NCBI GenBank assembly: GCA_023053685.1
Contig: JALIGW010000016.1
Location: forward strand, 11,686,780 to 11,750,779
Length of the DNA: 64,000 bases
Direction: 5' to 3'
Origin: Diadophis punctatus similis
Lineage: Eukaryota > Chordata > Lepidosauria > Squamata > Dipsadidae
Part shown: piece by piece, positions 47,130 to 58,812 of the stretch
Layout of the letters: every line of letters begins with the position of its first letter
Numbering within the stretch: the stretch's first letter is position 1
Notes under the pieces: generated by a model
The model's input: the letters and a program-made list of their open reading frames with translations, nothing else
Databases searched by the model: none
What the model was told of the DNA's origin: nothing
Translations under genes and position numbers: made by a program

Positions 47130-47965
47130 GTATTTCCATAATTGATTTTTATTTATTTACTTTTATACTGCCTTTATTATTATATAAATAACTCAAGGAA
47201 GTGAACATACCTAATATTCCTTCCTCCTCCTATATTCCCTACAACAGTGATGGCGAACCTTTTTTGGTTCGCGTGCCAAAAGGGGGGGTGCATGCGCTAG
47301 CGCGCGCACACGTACCCTCACCCATTCCCTCCCCCCCACGCATGCGCACAACCCCCCCATGCTGCACCCTGCGCATGTGCACACACACACACACACACAC
47401 ACACAAAGGCCTTACCGAAGCCTGAGACGGTAAAAAACGACGAAACGGGCAAACCGGAAGTTCGGAAAACGCACTTCCGGTTTGTCCGTTGGGGTGTTTT
47501 TTGCACTCCAGGGCTTCAGGAAGCTTCCCTGAACCCTCCGGAGTGCTAAAAACAGCCCAATGGCAAACCGGAAGTGCGTTTTCTGAACTTCCGGTTTGCC
47601 CGTTTCGTCGTTTTTTGCATTCCGGGGCTTCAGGAAGCTTCCCTGAACCCTCCAGAGTGCGAAAAACAGTACAACGGCAAACCGGAAGTGCGTTTTTCTG
47701 AACTTCCGGTTTGCCCATGGAGCTGACAGGGCAACGCCTCGCGTGCCCTCCAATATGGCTCCGCGTGCCACCTGTGGTACGCGTGCCATAGGTTCGCCAT
47801 CACTGCCCTATAACAACAGTCCTGTGAGATGAGTTGGTTTGAGAGAGAGTGACTGGCTCAAAGTCACCCAACTGGCTTTCATGCTTAACATGGGATTGGA
47901 ACTCACTGTCTCCTGGTTTTCTTAGCCTGATGCCTTAACCATTAGATCAAACTGGTTCTGCAACT
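47130..47965 (-). mobile_element. tRNA-type SINE with 3' LINE-like tail, split by a hAT insertion
   Basis: The left part (TTTATACTGCCTTTATTATT..CCTCCTCCTATATTCCC) and right part (CAACAGTCCTGTGAGATGAG..ATGCCTTAACCATTAGATC) join once the hAT element at 47245-47805 is removed. The right end is the complement of a tRNA-like head. Confidence 0.65.
47245..47805. mobile_element. hAT element with a 114-bp internal repeat bearing six ETS-like motifs
   Basis: Ends are CAGTGATGGCGAACCTTT and AGGTTCGCCATCACTG. Flanks CCCTACAA and CCCTATAA match at 7 of 8. ACCGGAAGT begins at 47453, 47567 and 47681, exactly 114 bp apart. Its complement ACTTCCGGT begins at 47473, 47587 and 47702. Confidence 0.88.
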
Positions 47966-48170
47966 TCAATTTGCGGTACTATTAGAGTGGAATTTGGGGG
48001 CAGAAATCCAGGGTGGCACAGGTCCGCAGCATGCCAGAAACAAGCAAAGTCCCATCCATGGGATGCAGGCAGCATGTGAAACCACGCCCCCTCCAGTCCA
48101 CGGAAAAACCTCTCTCCTTGGATCCAGTCCCGGGTGCCCAAAAGGTTGGGAGCCACTGTTCTAAAGTGCT
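47966..48170. mobile_element. Possible hAT right-end fragment
   Basis: Ends AAAGGTTGGGAGCCACTG, a hAT-like terminus. No matching left end was located. Confidence 0.35.
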
Positions 48171-48210
48171 ACACAGTTTCATTGCCATAAGAAGTTATCT
48201 TAGATTATTA

Positions 48211-48646
48211 CCGTATTTTTCAGACTATAAGACACAGCGGTGTATAAGACGCACCAAGATTTCAAAGAGATAAGTAAGGAAAAAAAGTTTTTGTCCTCCC
48301 CTGCCCCTAGGAGCACTCTGCAGGCCTCCCAAACCCTCTGCGCACCCCGTTTTTTGCAAAAACGGGCCCATTTTTCATCCATTTTTGCAAAAAATGTGGT
48401 GGGCAGAGGGTTTGGGAGGCCTGCATTTTTACCTTCCCCCAGCCCCCAGGAGCACTCTTCAGGCCTCCCAAACCCTCTGTGCACCCCGTTTTTGCAAAAA
48501 ATTGCCCATTTTTTTAAAAAATGGGACGCGGGGGTGGGGCTTCAGGAGGCTAAAAATGGCTGTATTCGGTGTATAAGATGCACCAACATTTCCACCCTCT
48601 TTTAGGAGGGAAAAAGGTGCGTCTTATACTCAGTATATAAATACGG
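48211..48646. mobile_element. TA-flanked DNA element (CCGTATTTTT family)
   Basis: TA, then CCGTATTTTTCAGACTATAA at the left. CGTCTTATACTCAGTATATA and AATACGG, then TA, at the right. The interior holds two copies of a CTCTGCAGGCCTCCCAAACC-type repeat. Confidence 0.75.
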
Positions 48647-48649
48647 TAT

Positions 48650-49777
48650 ATTTACAATTTAAAATTACCTTTCACATTGCTGTACTTTTGAATCCATTAG
48701 ATATATCCAGGGGAAAACGCTATAGCAGGCTTTCCAGTTCTCCAAGATTCTAAACTACCATGAATTATTGTGTTCCGTCACTAGTGATACTATTACAGTT
48801 ACACAGGGCTAATAGAAGGTGGATATCATTTAGTATAGAGATCATTAATAAGAAATGAAGGCATTTGAATATATTAAGTTACTCATTTTACTCTTTTGTA
48901 AAGAGTCATTTCATTCCTCAACATGGGGATTAAGCTGAAATCTCCATATATAATCCCAAGAGAAGGAACCTAACCATACACTAAAACAAATCTCAATTAT
49001 AAATTCTAGCATAAGAAAATCAGTAGTAAGTGAAACGTGCTGCTATACTTGACTTTTGCAATTAACCATGGCTAATTTGTACTTCTCTCTAAATAATACA
49101 CTTTTAACTCTGAAGCCTTAATGAATAAATGATTTCCAACAGAATTTGAGAAATGTGTCTGTAGCAAACTGTAACCATATTTTTGCACTGCTGATTTTTA
49201 TTTCTTCATAAATGTTTAAATAATGAATAAACTTTGAACAGAAAAAGCAATTTGTTTATTTATAAAATATGTTCAATAATCTTTTCTAATATTACAGAGT
49301 GAATAGCTCACATCTTCTGCCCACTGGATTTTAAATTATTATTATTATTTGATACTTCAATCCCAGGCTATAATAATGCACAGTGCCTATTCATTTCAAA
49401 GTGGCTTGGACAACAGATGTAAAATCTGCAAAGTTGTATCTGTTTTATTATCATGAAGCAATCAATCAAAATCAAAACCAGTCATTTCCTCCCTCTAAAG
49501 ACGTAATTTAGCAAAGAATTTTGGAAGCATTAGTAATATTTTAGAAAGAAATGTTTAGTAGTACCAAATTTTTACAATTTTACTAAGCTCATTCTTCTGC
49601 CTTACTTTCCAGAATCACAAATTTCCATGTTTCTTTATCAATCTAAATAAATTTAATATATTGATCAATTTCATTATAAGCTTGTATTATTTACCTAGAA
49701 AATAATGTCTTCCTTATTTTCCATCACGCAACTATTTAGGGTTTTTCAGGCAATATACATTTGAACAGTGTCTAAAT
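48650..49777. other. AT-rich non-coding sequence
   Basis: No gene or repeat recognised. Confidence 0.35.
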
Positions 49778-50194
49778 CAGTGATGGTGAACCTTTTTTTC
49801 CTCAGGTGCCAAAATAGTGCGCGCGTGTGCTATCGCTTGCATGTGCGTGCCCACACCCATAATTCAAAGCCCCCCACTTGCCCCACCCCTCTGCGCATGC
49901 GTGCATGACCCCCCCACTCCCCGACTTCCAGTGGGCCCGGTAGGCCCATTTTTCATCCTCCCCAGGCTCCAGAGGCTTTCTTGGAGCTTGGGGAATGCAA
50001 AAACGTTCCCCCCCGCCACCCCGGAGGCCCTCCGGAGGCCGATATCGCCCTCCTAGAGCCTCTGCACAAGCCAAAAATCAGCTGGCGGGCACACACATGC
50101 GTGGTGGAGCTGAGCTAGGGCAACAGCTCGCGTGCCAGCAGATATGGCTCCGCGTGCCACCTGTGGCACCCGTGCCATAGGTTCGTCATCACTG
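49778..50194. mobile_element. hAT element (CAGTGATGGTGAACC family)
   Basis: 417 bp. Ends are CAGTGATGGTGAACCTTT and AGGTTCGTCATCACTG, with an exact 8-bp target duplication GTCTAAAT. Confidence 0.94.
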
Positions 50195-52340
50195 GTCTAA
50201 ATGGTTTACAATAAGAATTATGCAAAGCAAGTATTCCATATTAATTACAAAAATAAAAATCTTACGTCAGACAACATCTCCATCCCAGTTTGGCATCCTC
50301 CACATGTATCTGTACTGAAGTTTTCAAAATTCTTACACTTTTATTATTCTTCCAGGAAATACTGAAAGATACAGTAGTTATATAGCCACAAGTTGGGAGA
50401 AGATTGGTTCCTTCCATCCATCTGTCCGTCCATCCGTCCATTGTTTATACATCATAAATCATAAATCATAAATCGTGCGCAAATCACAAGATCAAGATAA
50501 TGCAGTAAACTAAGCCAATACCAAGCAAGCCTCAGAGTAACTTAATATGATGTCTGGATCAGGCCACTGTCATTATTTCTTGTGATACATCTATTGTGAT
50601 ATTCTTCACACTTGTTTTGTAATTGTTTAAGTTGGCCCAGACCAAAAATCTCATAAGAGAGAAGATAGGAGTCTTCCTCTTCTATTTAGTTCAGCACAAG
50701 GCATTTAGAATTATACCATGGTTACCATGGTTTTAATCATTATGCAGAAAATTTTGGCAGGTGAAGTTTCTCAAGCTTAAAAGCTGTGCCGGGTGAAATT
50801 TGACACAACTATTAAAGGCATTAATATGAATTTTATTGTTTAGGTTGCAACTATTTTATTCCTCTTATCATATAAATGGTCTTTATAAACTACCCAGTAA
50901 TCAATTTACATTTTCTCTTTCTGAAATGGGCTACACTCTGTTTTCACTATAAACCTCCACTAAAAGGACAGACAACTATTAGTGCTAATCCCTTACTAAT
51001 TTTTTTAAAGTATTGGGTCTGTTATCATTGTGTTATTCTGGAGTGGACTGTTAAATAAAGTCTTAGATATTTTTCCTAGTATGTGTTCTTGGGTCTTATG
51101 TAGCAGTTTCAATAAAGCATTTTTTTAATTCTTCTTTTTTTCCGGAAAGCATGGTGAATGTAATTGTAGCATAATCCATTTCTGGAGCCTTTGATTGAAC
51201 AGTTTCCTAGAGACCATTTCAGGAAACATTTAAAGCATTGTGGAAACTAATAGGGTTAGTTCTGTGAAAAAAATACAAAACAAATTGATAGTGTCTATAG
51301 AAAAATTACAACGGTACAATAGCAACAACAACAAGAGAATTGAGTATTTTTACTAATTGCAGGGCATGCTAATTTACAATGATCTGAGCAAATGTAAGAC
51401 CTGAATGGAAGGACTCCTGGAATTGCTTTGGGTGCAGATATGGTAGAAAATATGTACAGTCATTTTATAGTACTTCCATATCAACATTATAAAATTCTGA
51501 GAAGATAACTACTATCCTCTAATTCTTAGAAGGGATGCTATTAGTATGTCTTGGTATGTAATTCTCAATCCTATCACTGTACTGCAAATCTAATATACAA
51601 TGAGAGCACATTTACAGAGTGGAAATGTAAAAACAAACTTATTGTAATCTTTTATTGTGAAATTGAATTTATCCCATTAAATTAGTTTCTATGCTACTTG
51701 TAGAAACTTCTGCTTGGGTAGTTTTGAAAATTAGGCCCATATTTTAATATAATATGTGCATTAGAACCATATTACTTAACCTAATAATGTTCATTTTTGT
51801 CTCTACATTTGTAAACTTTTGGTGTGTTTTTTTTAAAATGCATTAACTACATTTGTCTGGCGACAGGAAAAAAAACATAGCAGTTAATGAACTTCGTTTG
51901 TTTCCCATCATGGACAAAAGTAAATCTAATAGAATTGTAGAAGAAGCTATTCAGTACACTGAGTCAGATCGTTGTTCAGTGCATGGATTCAAAATAAAGT
52001 TTGCCCAATATTTGCCTATCCAAACATTACTTTGACCCCTGAATTCTCAGACACCACGATTATTGATTACATCAATAATGTATACATCAGTAATCAATAA
52101 TCATTAAAATACACAGGCTAGGAATTCTAAAATTCACTAAAACAAAACAGTAGCATGTTGGGGAAGGGTGATGAATTTCTTTAGAAACCTTTCTCTTAAT
52201 TTCTTTTATAAATTAAGTAACATAAGGGGGGGGAAATCATATTGTTGTGGATGGTCTGATTTTTTAATGCAAACAACATGGAACAAATATAAAAAGGAAA
52301 ATGATACAGTATATTGGGTTAATTTGGAAAAATACACAAA
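50195..52340. other. AT-rich non-coding sequence
   Basis: No gene. Minor (CCAT/CCGT) and ATAAATC short repeats lie at 50415-50475. Confidence 0.4.
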
Positions 52341-52344
52341 TGTT

Positions 52345-52800
52345 GGGAAGTGTTAGTATCTGCAAAAATCAAAATAATGCAGACAATGTCTTTCCCTGTG
52401 ATATTTTATGAAAATGAAAGTCGAGTTTTGAAGGAGAATGATAGAAAAAGTATTGAACATTTTGGAAATTCGATGTTGAAGAAGACCCCTAAGCATACCA
52501 AAAGTAGCCAAGAAAGCATACAATTGGATCATGCAATAAACCAACGCAGAGTTGAGGCAGAAATGATGTGGCTCAAATGATCCTACTTTACACATTATGC
52601 AAAAATTCAATTCCACTAAAGTCCATAATTTCAGGAAGGTGGAAGGAAAGAAAAGGGAATAACCAGTAGAAAGGTGGGCAGAGTCACTTAAGTGGGAAAA
52701 GGTGCACCATTGGAAGAGTACATTTGGGATAGACCCTCTGGGAGAACATCTACCTGTGTTCTGGCTAAGAGTCAACACTGATGATGGCACATAATCAATG
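52345..52800 (+). pseudogene. BovB (RTE clade) LINE C-terminal remnant
   Basis: The frame reads SAKIKIMQTMSFPVIFYENE, then KENDRKSIEHF and KHTKSSQESIQL. This follows the RTE/BovB C-terminal pattern of KAMVFPVVMYG.ES, followed by a helix rich in Arg and Trp. The Trp/Cys residues are lost and later parts are frameshifted. It ends near VNTDDGT-like codons at about 52780. Confidence 0.55.
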
Positions 52801-54230
52801 AATCTGAGTTCATGGTGATTTAGGATCTTTTGGGCATAACTAGTGTCCTTTGTGTCAAGTAAATCTTTGTGACAGTGGTGTCACAAGTGAAAACATTTCA
52901 ACAAGGTCATTGTGGAAAACATCTCTTGATTTACCAGAGGAAAATATTTTATTTAAGTTTGTTGCATGAAGAGAAGTATATTTCTGAAATTATGAGTAGA
53001 AGTTCTCCCATTTCATCCTATGTTGGCCATTTTTCAAGTTATGTTTCCAGTCCTGGATATTTTTAAATAATAATTCAGGCAATCTGAGGAGTTTCAGACA
53101 AGAACAAGGAAGATGATTGGAGGATTGGAGGAAATTAAGTTCTGTGAAGAAAAGTAATAGGAACTGAGAACTTTTAGTTCTGAGAAGTGAAAACTGGATG
53201 GTGGATTTGATAATCTGAAAGAATTGTTTCAGCAGGTATGTCATAGAATAATGGATTTATGCTACAGAAGGCAGAGTCTCTCTGTCTCAGTATTGGGAAA
53301 AATTTCCTAATGGTATTCAATAGTAAAGTTGTTTAGCCAAACAGCTAAAGGCTAGACATCCATATATTTGGGGTGCTTTAATATGGTTTACTGCACCGAG
53401 CAAAGGATATACTCGGTGGCCCAAAACTTTAATTTTAACTCCAGATCTAATCAGAGCAGAGTTAAAAAGTCCAGCAAGGAATCACACATTGATAGAATCA
53501 AATGGGCAATATATAACCACATCATGTTTCTCTTAAGCTTAGTTAAATTATACGTTTTTAAATAGGAATTTGGTGATGGGGTCAGTGGGCCCTTTGTCTT
53601 CCTCCTCCAGCTGATAATCTCTTGCAGGAAGGAAGGCTAGCTGGTTTACATGATGCATATAACGGTTTGGGAGCCAGACAGCTTCTCAACACTGGGTAGT
53701 CATCATGTTTAATGTCCCTTGGATGGTAAACTTGGCAGCAGAGGACATAAAATTTGGCAGTTGTCAAAATTGGGTCAATCATGGCCGAATGGCTGTTTCG
53801 TTCCCAGATGCTCATTGAGCTTCCAGAGTAGGAGAGGAAGATAGAGAACTACAAAGTGTTATGTGTGCATGAAGAAAAGGCATAAAATTATCATACATTT
53901 ATTAAACAAACCTACATACCTGCCCAAATCTTTACTGTAGCGTGGTTCACCTATAGCATTAACCTCCAATTTGATTTGTTTACTATTGACTTAATCTGAT
54001 TAAGCATACCTTCTCATTATGACTTTGTGCAAGCACCTACCTTTTAAGATTATTGGCCATATATGAGAATTTTGAAAGTAAGCTCTAATCACTCCCACAA
54101 AAGGGTTGCCATTGAGTTTTGTTTTCATTTTTTTTCAGCATTAAAGCTACAGTATATAAATCAATAAAATGTTAAGCTTGGGAGTTTGTAAATGCCAAGA
54201 AAAATGTTAATGCTGAAATGTCACCTTGGG
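52801..54230. other. Non-coding sequence
   Basis: No gene or repeat recognised. Confidence 0.35.
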
Positions 54231-54232
54231 TA

Positions 54233-54479
54233 CAGTAGAACCTCTGGTCACGAACGTTTCCAACCATGACCAAATCAGGTGACGACCAAAAATTTCGCAA
54301 AATTTTTGCATCTGGTCGCGAACAAATACTCGGCGATGAAACACAGCCGTGGCAATTTCCTCTTCCACGCCATTTTTTTTGTACGCACATGTGCAATCAG
54401 TCTCGCTTCCGGTCATGACCAAATCTGGTTGCGACCGAAGTCATGGAATGGATTAAGGTCGTGACCGGAGGTTCTACTG
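54233..54479. mobile_element. TA-flanked DNA transposon (CAGTAGAACCTC family)
   Basis: 247 bp between TA dinucleotides. CAGTAGAACCTCTGGTCACG at the left pairs with CGTGACCGGAGGTTCTACTG at the right, as in pogo/Tigger-type elements. No transposase. Confidence 0.85.
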
Positions 54480-54566
54480 TATTTGGATTAATCTCCCTCA
54501 TCCACCAATTGTATGTGTCTCTGTTTGTGTATGCATATATAACATGTATTGCATGCTTAAGAGAAG

Positions 54567-55130
54567 CAGCTTAGTGTAATGGTTAAGACACCAGGCTAAA
54601 AACCAAGAAAGTTCTAATCTTTCCTTAGGCACAAAATCAACTGGATGACCTTGGGCCAATCCCCCTATGTCAGGGGTGTCAAATTCAAGGCCCGCAGGCC
54701 GGATCCAGCCTGTGGGGTGCTTAGATCTGGCCCACGGGCCCACCCTGGAAACAGCAAAGGACCTGTTTTCGCTGGGCTCTGTTTTCGCTGGCAGAGGGTT
54801 GCAGGAGGCCGTTGTGACCAAAAACAGAACCCAGGCGTGCTGCACAAGGCCTCTTCGAGCTCCGTTTTCACTAGCAGAGGGCTGCAGGAGGCCGTCGCGG
54901 CCAAAAACAGAGCCTTGATGAGTGACGTGGAGCTGGCCACGCCTCCCCAGCCCCCCAAGGTCAAACACAACCCTGATGCGGCCCTCAATGAAATCGAGGT
55001 TGATACCCCTGCTCTATGTCAACCTTAGGAAAGAAGTTCCAGCAAAAACACTTCTGAAAATACTGCCAAGAAAACTGCAGGGACCAGTCATAGAGTTGCC
55101 AGGAGTCAATGCTAATGCCTAAAGTATTCT
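54567..55130 (+). mobile_element. tRNA-type SINE split by a hAT insertion
   Basis: The head (GCTTAGTGTAATGGTTAAG..GATGACCTTGGGCCAAT) lies at 54567-54668. The 3' part (GCCAAGAAAACTGCAGGGAC, then GTTGCCAGGAGTC) resumes after 55012. Confidence 0.7.
54671..55011. mobile_element. hAT element (CAGGGGTGTCAAATTC family)
   Basis: Ends are CAGGGGTGTCAAATTC and GAGGTTGATACCCCTG. Flanks CCCTATGT and CTCTATGT match at 7 of 8. It sits inside a SINE. Confidence 0.88.
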
Positions 55131-56164
55131 GATACCAATAAAATAAAGGAGCAATTTCTTGGTAACTTAATAAATACAGATGTTTAATATTAAACTAAAG
55201 CTACTACAGTATACATATGGTTTTTAAAAGAGAGGAAGTAGTTTAACTCTACATTTGTGTCTGTCTGTCCTGATATATCTTTACTCCTTGCATACTTTTT
55301 CCAACTGTTTGAGCAGTTGTAAAATAGTCCAGAGTCGCAGTGCGGTCCATTTAATCCCACATCCTTTCATGTCTGATACAATCCAACTTTCTTTCTGGAG
55401 AGAAAATTTCCTTCTATGGCCATTACTTAACTTCACTGGGTGTTAGCCAGTTTTCTCTGGTAACTCTGCTAGGTCTTCTCTTATTTGCCACACACGCAAC
55501 ATATTTTCTGCTGCTCTAAATGTACGCATCATTCTAATACATATCTGAGATTCCATAAAATCAAAACAGATGCAAATTTATATCAGAAAGAAGAGAAAAA
55601 TCAGAATTCTTGTGGTTTTTGTGCCTGTGCTTTGCTAAGAAGCATGGGGGGAATGCATGAAATGAAATTGAATGGCCCACAGCCAAGCATTTGACCAGTT
55701 ACTTCAAAACCTTGCTCTCCAGCTTTTTAAGTTACTGCCCGTTTCATCTTGTTCTTGTTTTCATCTTTCCTGCAGCAAACTATACATAACATTCGAAAAG
55801 ACGAACGACAATAATTTTAAACAAAGGGAAGCAAAATTTATAAAGGGTAAAACAGGTTTGAAATACAGTACATGAAGATCTGGCACTAGGAAATAGTGAG
55901 GAATTCTGTCATCCCATAGTGCGTTATTAGCTCTCAACAAGAGTAGGAGTCTGCCAAGAGCAAACCTTTAAGTCATCTTCTGCTAGTTAGATTTTATGGA
56001 ATGCATTAAAGAGAATCTGGGGGCACTTAGAAACAATTAAACACTTGCTGCTTCACCAAAACTCCATATAATGTCTGAGAAAACTTCCTTCCTTCCTTAG
56101 CCTTTGCCTAAGAATCTTTGCCAAGTCCTAAATGCAGAGTTTGCAATCCTGCCCTTTTGCTATG
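55131..56164. other. Non-coding sequence
   Basis: No gene recognised. Confidence 0.35.
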
Positions 56165-56166
56165 TA

Positions 56167-56923
56167 CCGTATTTTTCGGAGTATAAGACACACCTTTTTC
56201 CTCCCTAAAAGTGGCTGAAAATTTGGGTGCGTCTTATACTTCGAATGTAGCTTTTTTTTCCAGCCCTAACTAGGTGCTAACAGATCTTCCCAGCTCTTAC
56301 CTTGCAGGCTTTTTCATTGTTACTCTCTCCAAAGAATGTTTTTCCAGCCCTAAGTCTTTGCAGAATTTTTTTTCATTGCTCTACTTGCTCCGAATAAGTT
56401 TTTTTCTAGCCCTAACCAGGTGCTAATGATCTTCCCAGCTCTTACTGGCTTGCAGGCTCTTTCATTGTTACTCTCTCAGAAGAAGGTTTTTTTAAGTCCT
56501 AACCAGGAGATAAAATAATGTACTGAAGCTGCTCCGAATAAGTTTTTTTCTAGCCCTAACCAGGTGCTAATGATCTTCCCAGGTCTTACTGGCTTGCAGG
56601 TTCTTTCATTGTTATTCTCTCAGAAGAAGGTTTTTTTAAGTCCTAACCAGGAGATAAAATAATGTACTGAAGCTGCTCCGAATAAGTTTTTTTCTAGCCC
56701 TAACCAGGTGCTAACTATCTTCCCAGCTTTTACCGGCTTGCAGGCTCTTTCATTGTTACTCTCTCAGAAGAAGGTTTTTTTAAGTCCTAACCAGGGGATA
56801 AAATAATGTGCTGAAGCTGACCAGACTAAGGATGCTAGCCAGATGAATACCTGGTAGGTAGATTGTTTTCCCCTATTTTCCTCCCCAAAAACTAAGGTGC
56901 GTCTTATACTCCGAAAAATATGG
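56167..56923. mobile_element. TA-flanked DNA element with three 142-bp internal repeats
   Basis: CCGTATTTTTCGGAGTATAA at the left pairs with TTATACTCCGAAAAATATGG at the right, between TA dinucleotides. The unit starting GCTCCGAATAAG recurs at about 56389, 56531 and 56673. Confidence 0.8.
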
Positions 56924-57120
56924 TACTTGCTGGCCGGATACTGACTTGAATGTCCTGCTTATAACCAGAAGATGGTTTCTCCTTCCCTTTGCCTGGTAAC
57001 CACAAACCATTGTTTGACATTACAGGCAAAATGGCAGTATTGTGGTTTGTTAATAAGAGAACAAATGCAAAAAGTCTGAACTTGCACATTCTCTCTTTCA
57101 CTTGGTCTATATAGCCTGAT

Positions 57121-57722
57121 TATGGGAAAGCCACTTCCTATTCCTCTCCAGGAGGATGGCTTTGACTGGGAAAGCCGCGTCCTCTCCAGGAGGACGGCTT
57201 TGACCGGGAAGACCACGTCCTCTCCCGGAGGGTGGTTTCCTGGTTTACTCTGGTGGACAGAATCTCATGAAGGCCGAATCTAGGAAGAACGCTCCTGGAC
57301 ACAGAGGTTTCCACGGGATGGGATCTGCCCCGAACCGAAGTCCGGGGTCCATATTTATTGACACACATACGTAATATCAGAAGGCGATACGTAAAGATAC
57401 ATGTGATTACATATAAGCCATACAATGAATTTCTAACTGCGTATGAAGCTCTTTGCCCATCCTCCCATATCCTGTGTACCTGTGCATGTTGCTGTGCCTA
57501 TGTGTTTGACCTACTTAAGTTTCTTTTTTGCTGTTTGTGAGTTCAGCAAGCTTCTAGCTTAAGCCTATGTGGTTAACCATTTCCTCTTACAAGTTTCCAT
57601 GCATATGTTCGAGTCATAGACTCTATATGCACTTATTCTCTTAGAGGAGTTTAACAGAGTTGGAAGGGACCTTGCAGGTCATCTAGTCCAACCCCAAAAG
57701 TTGGGGGAAGATATATGCAACA
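57121..57722 (-). repeat. 3' LTR of the provirus
   Basis: 602 bp, the same as the 5' LTR except for three substitutions and an extra 38 bp near its 3' end, where the CTCTCCAGGAGG..GGCTTTGAC unit is duplicated. The CR1-derived block lies at about 57651-57695. Confidence 0.93.
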
Positions 57723-57740
57723 TCTCCCATGTTTTTCTTT
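57723..57740 (-). other. Polypurine tract
   Basis: On the minus strand, AAAGAAAAACATGGGAGA lies directly before the 3' LTR, where plus-strand DNA synthesis is primed. One CAT interrupts the purines. Confidence 0.75.
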
Positions 57741-57742
57741 AA

Positions 57743-58138
57743 TTATGCTGAATCTTCTTCGTCAGTGGTCATTGAAAAAGGGTCTTTGTCTGAGAGTGGA
57801 ATTTCAGCATATTTTGTGAAATGGATGGCTTTGTTTTGTGCCATCCCTTCCACAGTGGACTGAATGAGATTTCGGAGGAGGGGAATTATGCAAGGTAACA
57901 AAACCAATCCTAACAGTACCAATCCCAACATAAATGCTGCTTGTTTCCAATTTCTGAAAATGCCTCCCAAGAAACCATTATCGTCCAATACACCTGTCCA
58001 TGTTTGAACAGGGACATGGACCAGTTTTCGAAGGTCAGCAGTAAGATCAGCAACCACTTTTCCTGTTTCATCAATTTCTAAGCAACAGTTGGTTAGATTG
58101 AATTTCCCACATACTTTAAAAGTGCTGCCTCTGGGTAG
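57743..58138 (-). pseudogene. Env TM remnant, frame-shifted from SU
   Basis: Open frame with no ATG, starting after a stop at 58139-58141. It contains a Cys cluster, C-x7-CC ([10 protein letters not shown]), like the disulphide loop of gamma/alpha-type TM subunits, where the usual spacing is C-x6-CC. Next come a Trp-containing membrane-proximal segment, a membrane anchor of about 25 residues ([17 protein letters not shown]) and a tail of about 40 residues ending EEDSA. The fusion peptide and first heptad repeat are missing, and the frame differs from that of SU. The unit is therefore broken. Confidence 0.85.
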
Positions 58139-58812
58139 TCACTTACTATTCCCACCCCCGCCCAAAGGGTGATGTTGTACCGGGTGGGGATGGTGGGACT
58201 ATGGCAGGTGGTTGAAATGCCCTGGGTGCAAGTTGTGTATTGAGTCCCATTATGGATGCAGGTGGCTTGACCCTTGCAAGTTGCTGGGGGGATATTGGCA
58301 AAAAGTAAGGTACTGATGATGGTGGTCCCCTGTTGCACCTGAGTTATGCATCCTGAGCAATCCTTTACCGTTCCAGCAGAAACAGCCCGCTTGCACCTGT
58401 GCAAAGGGGCTTGGCGTCCTTCTGGACTGGTAAAGGGGGGCAAGGTGGCATGAGGGACCTGTGGAGGGTGATTGTATTCTGCAAATCCCACCCACATTGC
58501 CAAAAACATGCATGTTAAAAGCAAAAACAATATAACAAGGTGATACAGAAGATGTTTGCAAGACATAGGTACCATAAACATTTTGGAAAAGGAAAAAGGC
58601 TGGTTATGAAAGGTGCAGCGAATGAAGGGACATCGAGATGGTGGCTCATAGGGAGGTGGGATGTCATCATCTTCCTCGAGGTGCCCCCGACCGTTTTCCT
58701 GGTAGGGCGGGGGAAGCTCGAGAGGTGGGTGGTTGAAGAGAGGGGGTTGCTCCAGGCTGGGCCCCGGGCTGGGATGGTTGGCAATCTCCAAGTCCTGGTT
58801 CTCCTGAGACAT
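58093..58812 (-). pseudogene. Env remnant: long leader and part of SU
   Basis: A 239-codon frame starting inside the integrase frame, as is usual for retroviral env. Residues 1-85 form a Pro-rich, presumably cytoplasmic leader with two PPPY motifs (34-37, 52-55). Residues 88-110 are a hydrophobic signal/anchor. RCKR at 139-142 is a furin-like site. The rest (143-230) is Cys-rich with two N-glycosylation sites (188, 213). SU is far shorter than in intact retroviruses, so much of it is deleted. The frame ends at a stop just before the TM part, which continues in another frame. Receptor-binding function cannot be retained. Confidence 0.85.

Noticed and set aside
58093..58812. Intact, domesticated envelope (syncytin-like) gene
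   Set aside because: Most of SU, the fusion peptide and the first heptad repeat are missing, and TM is in a different frame.
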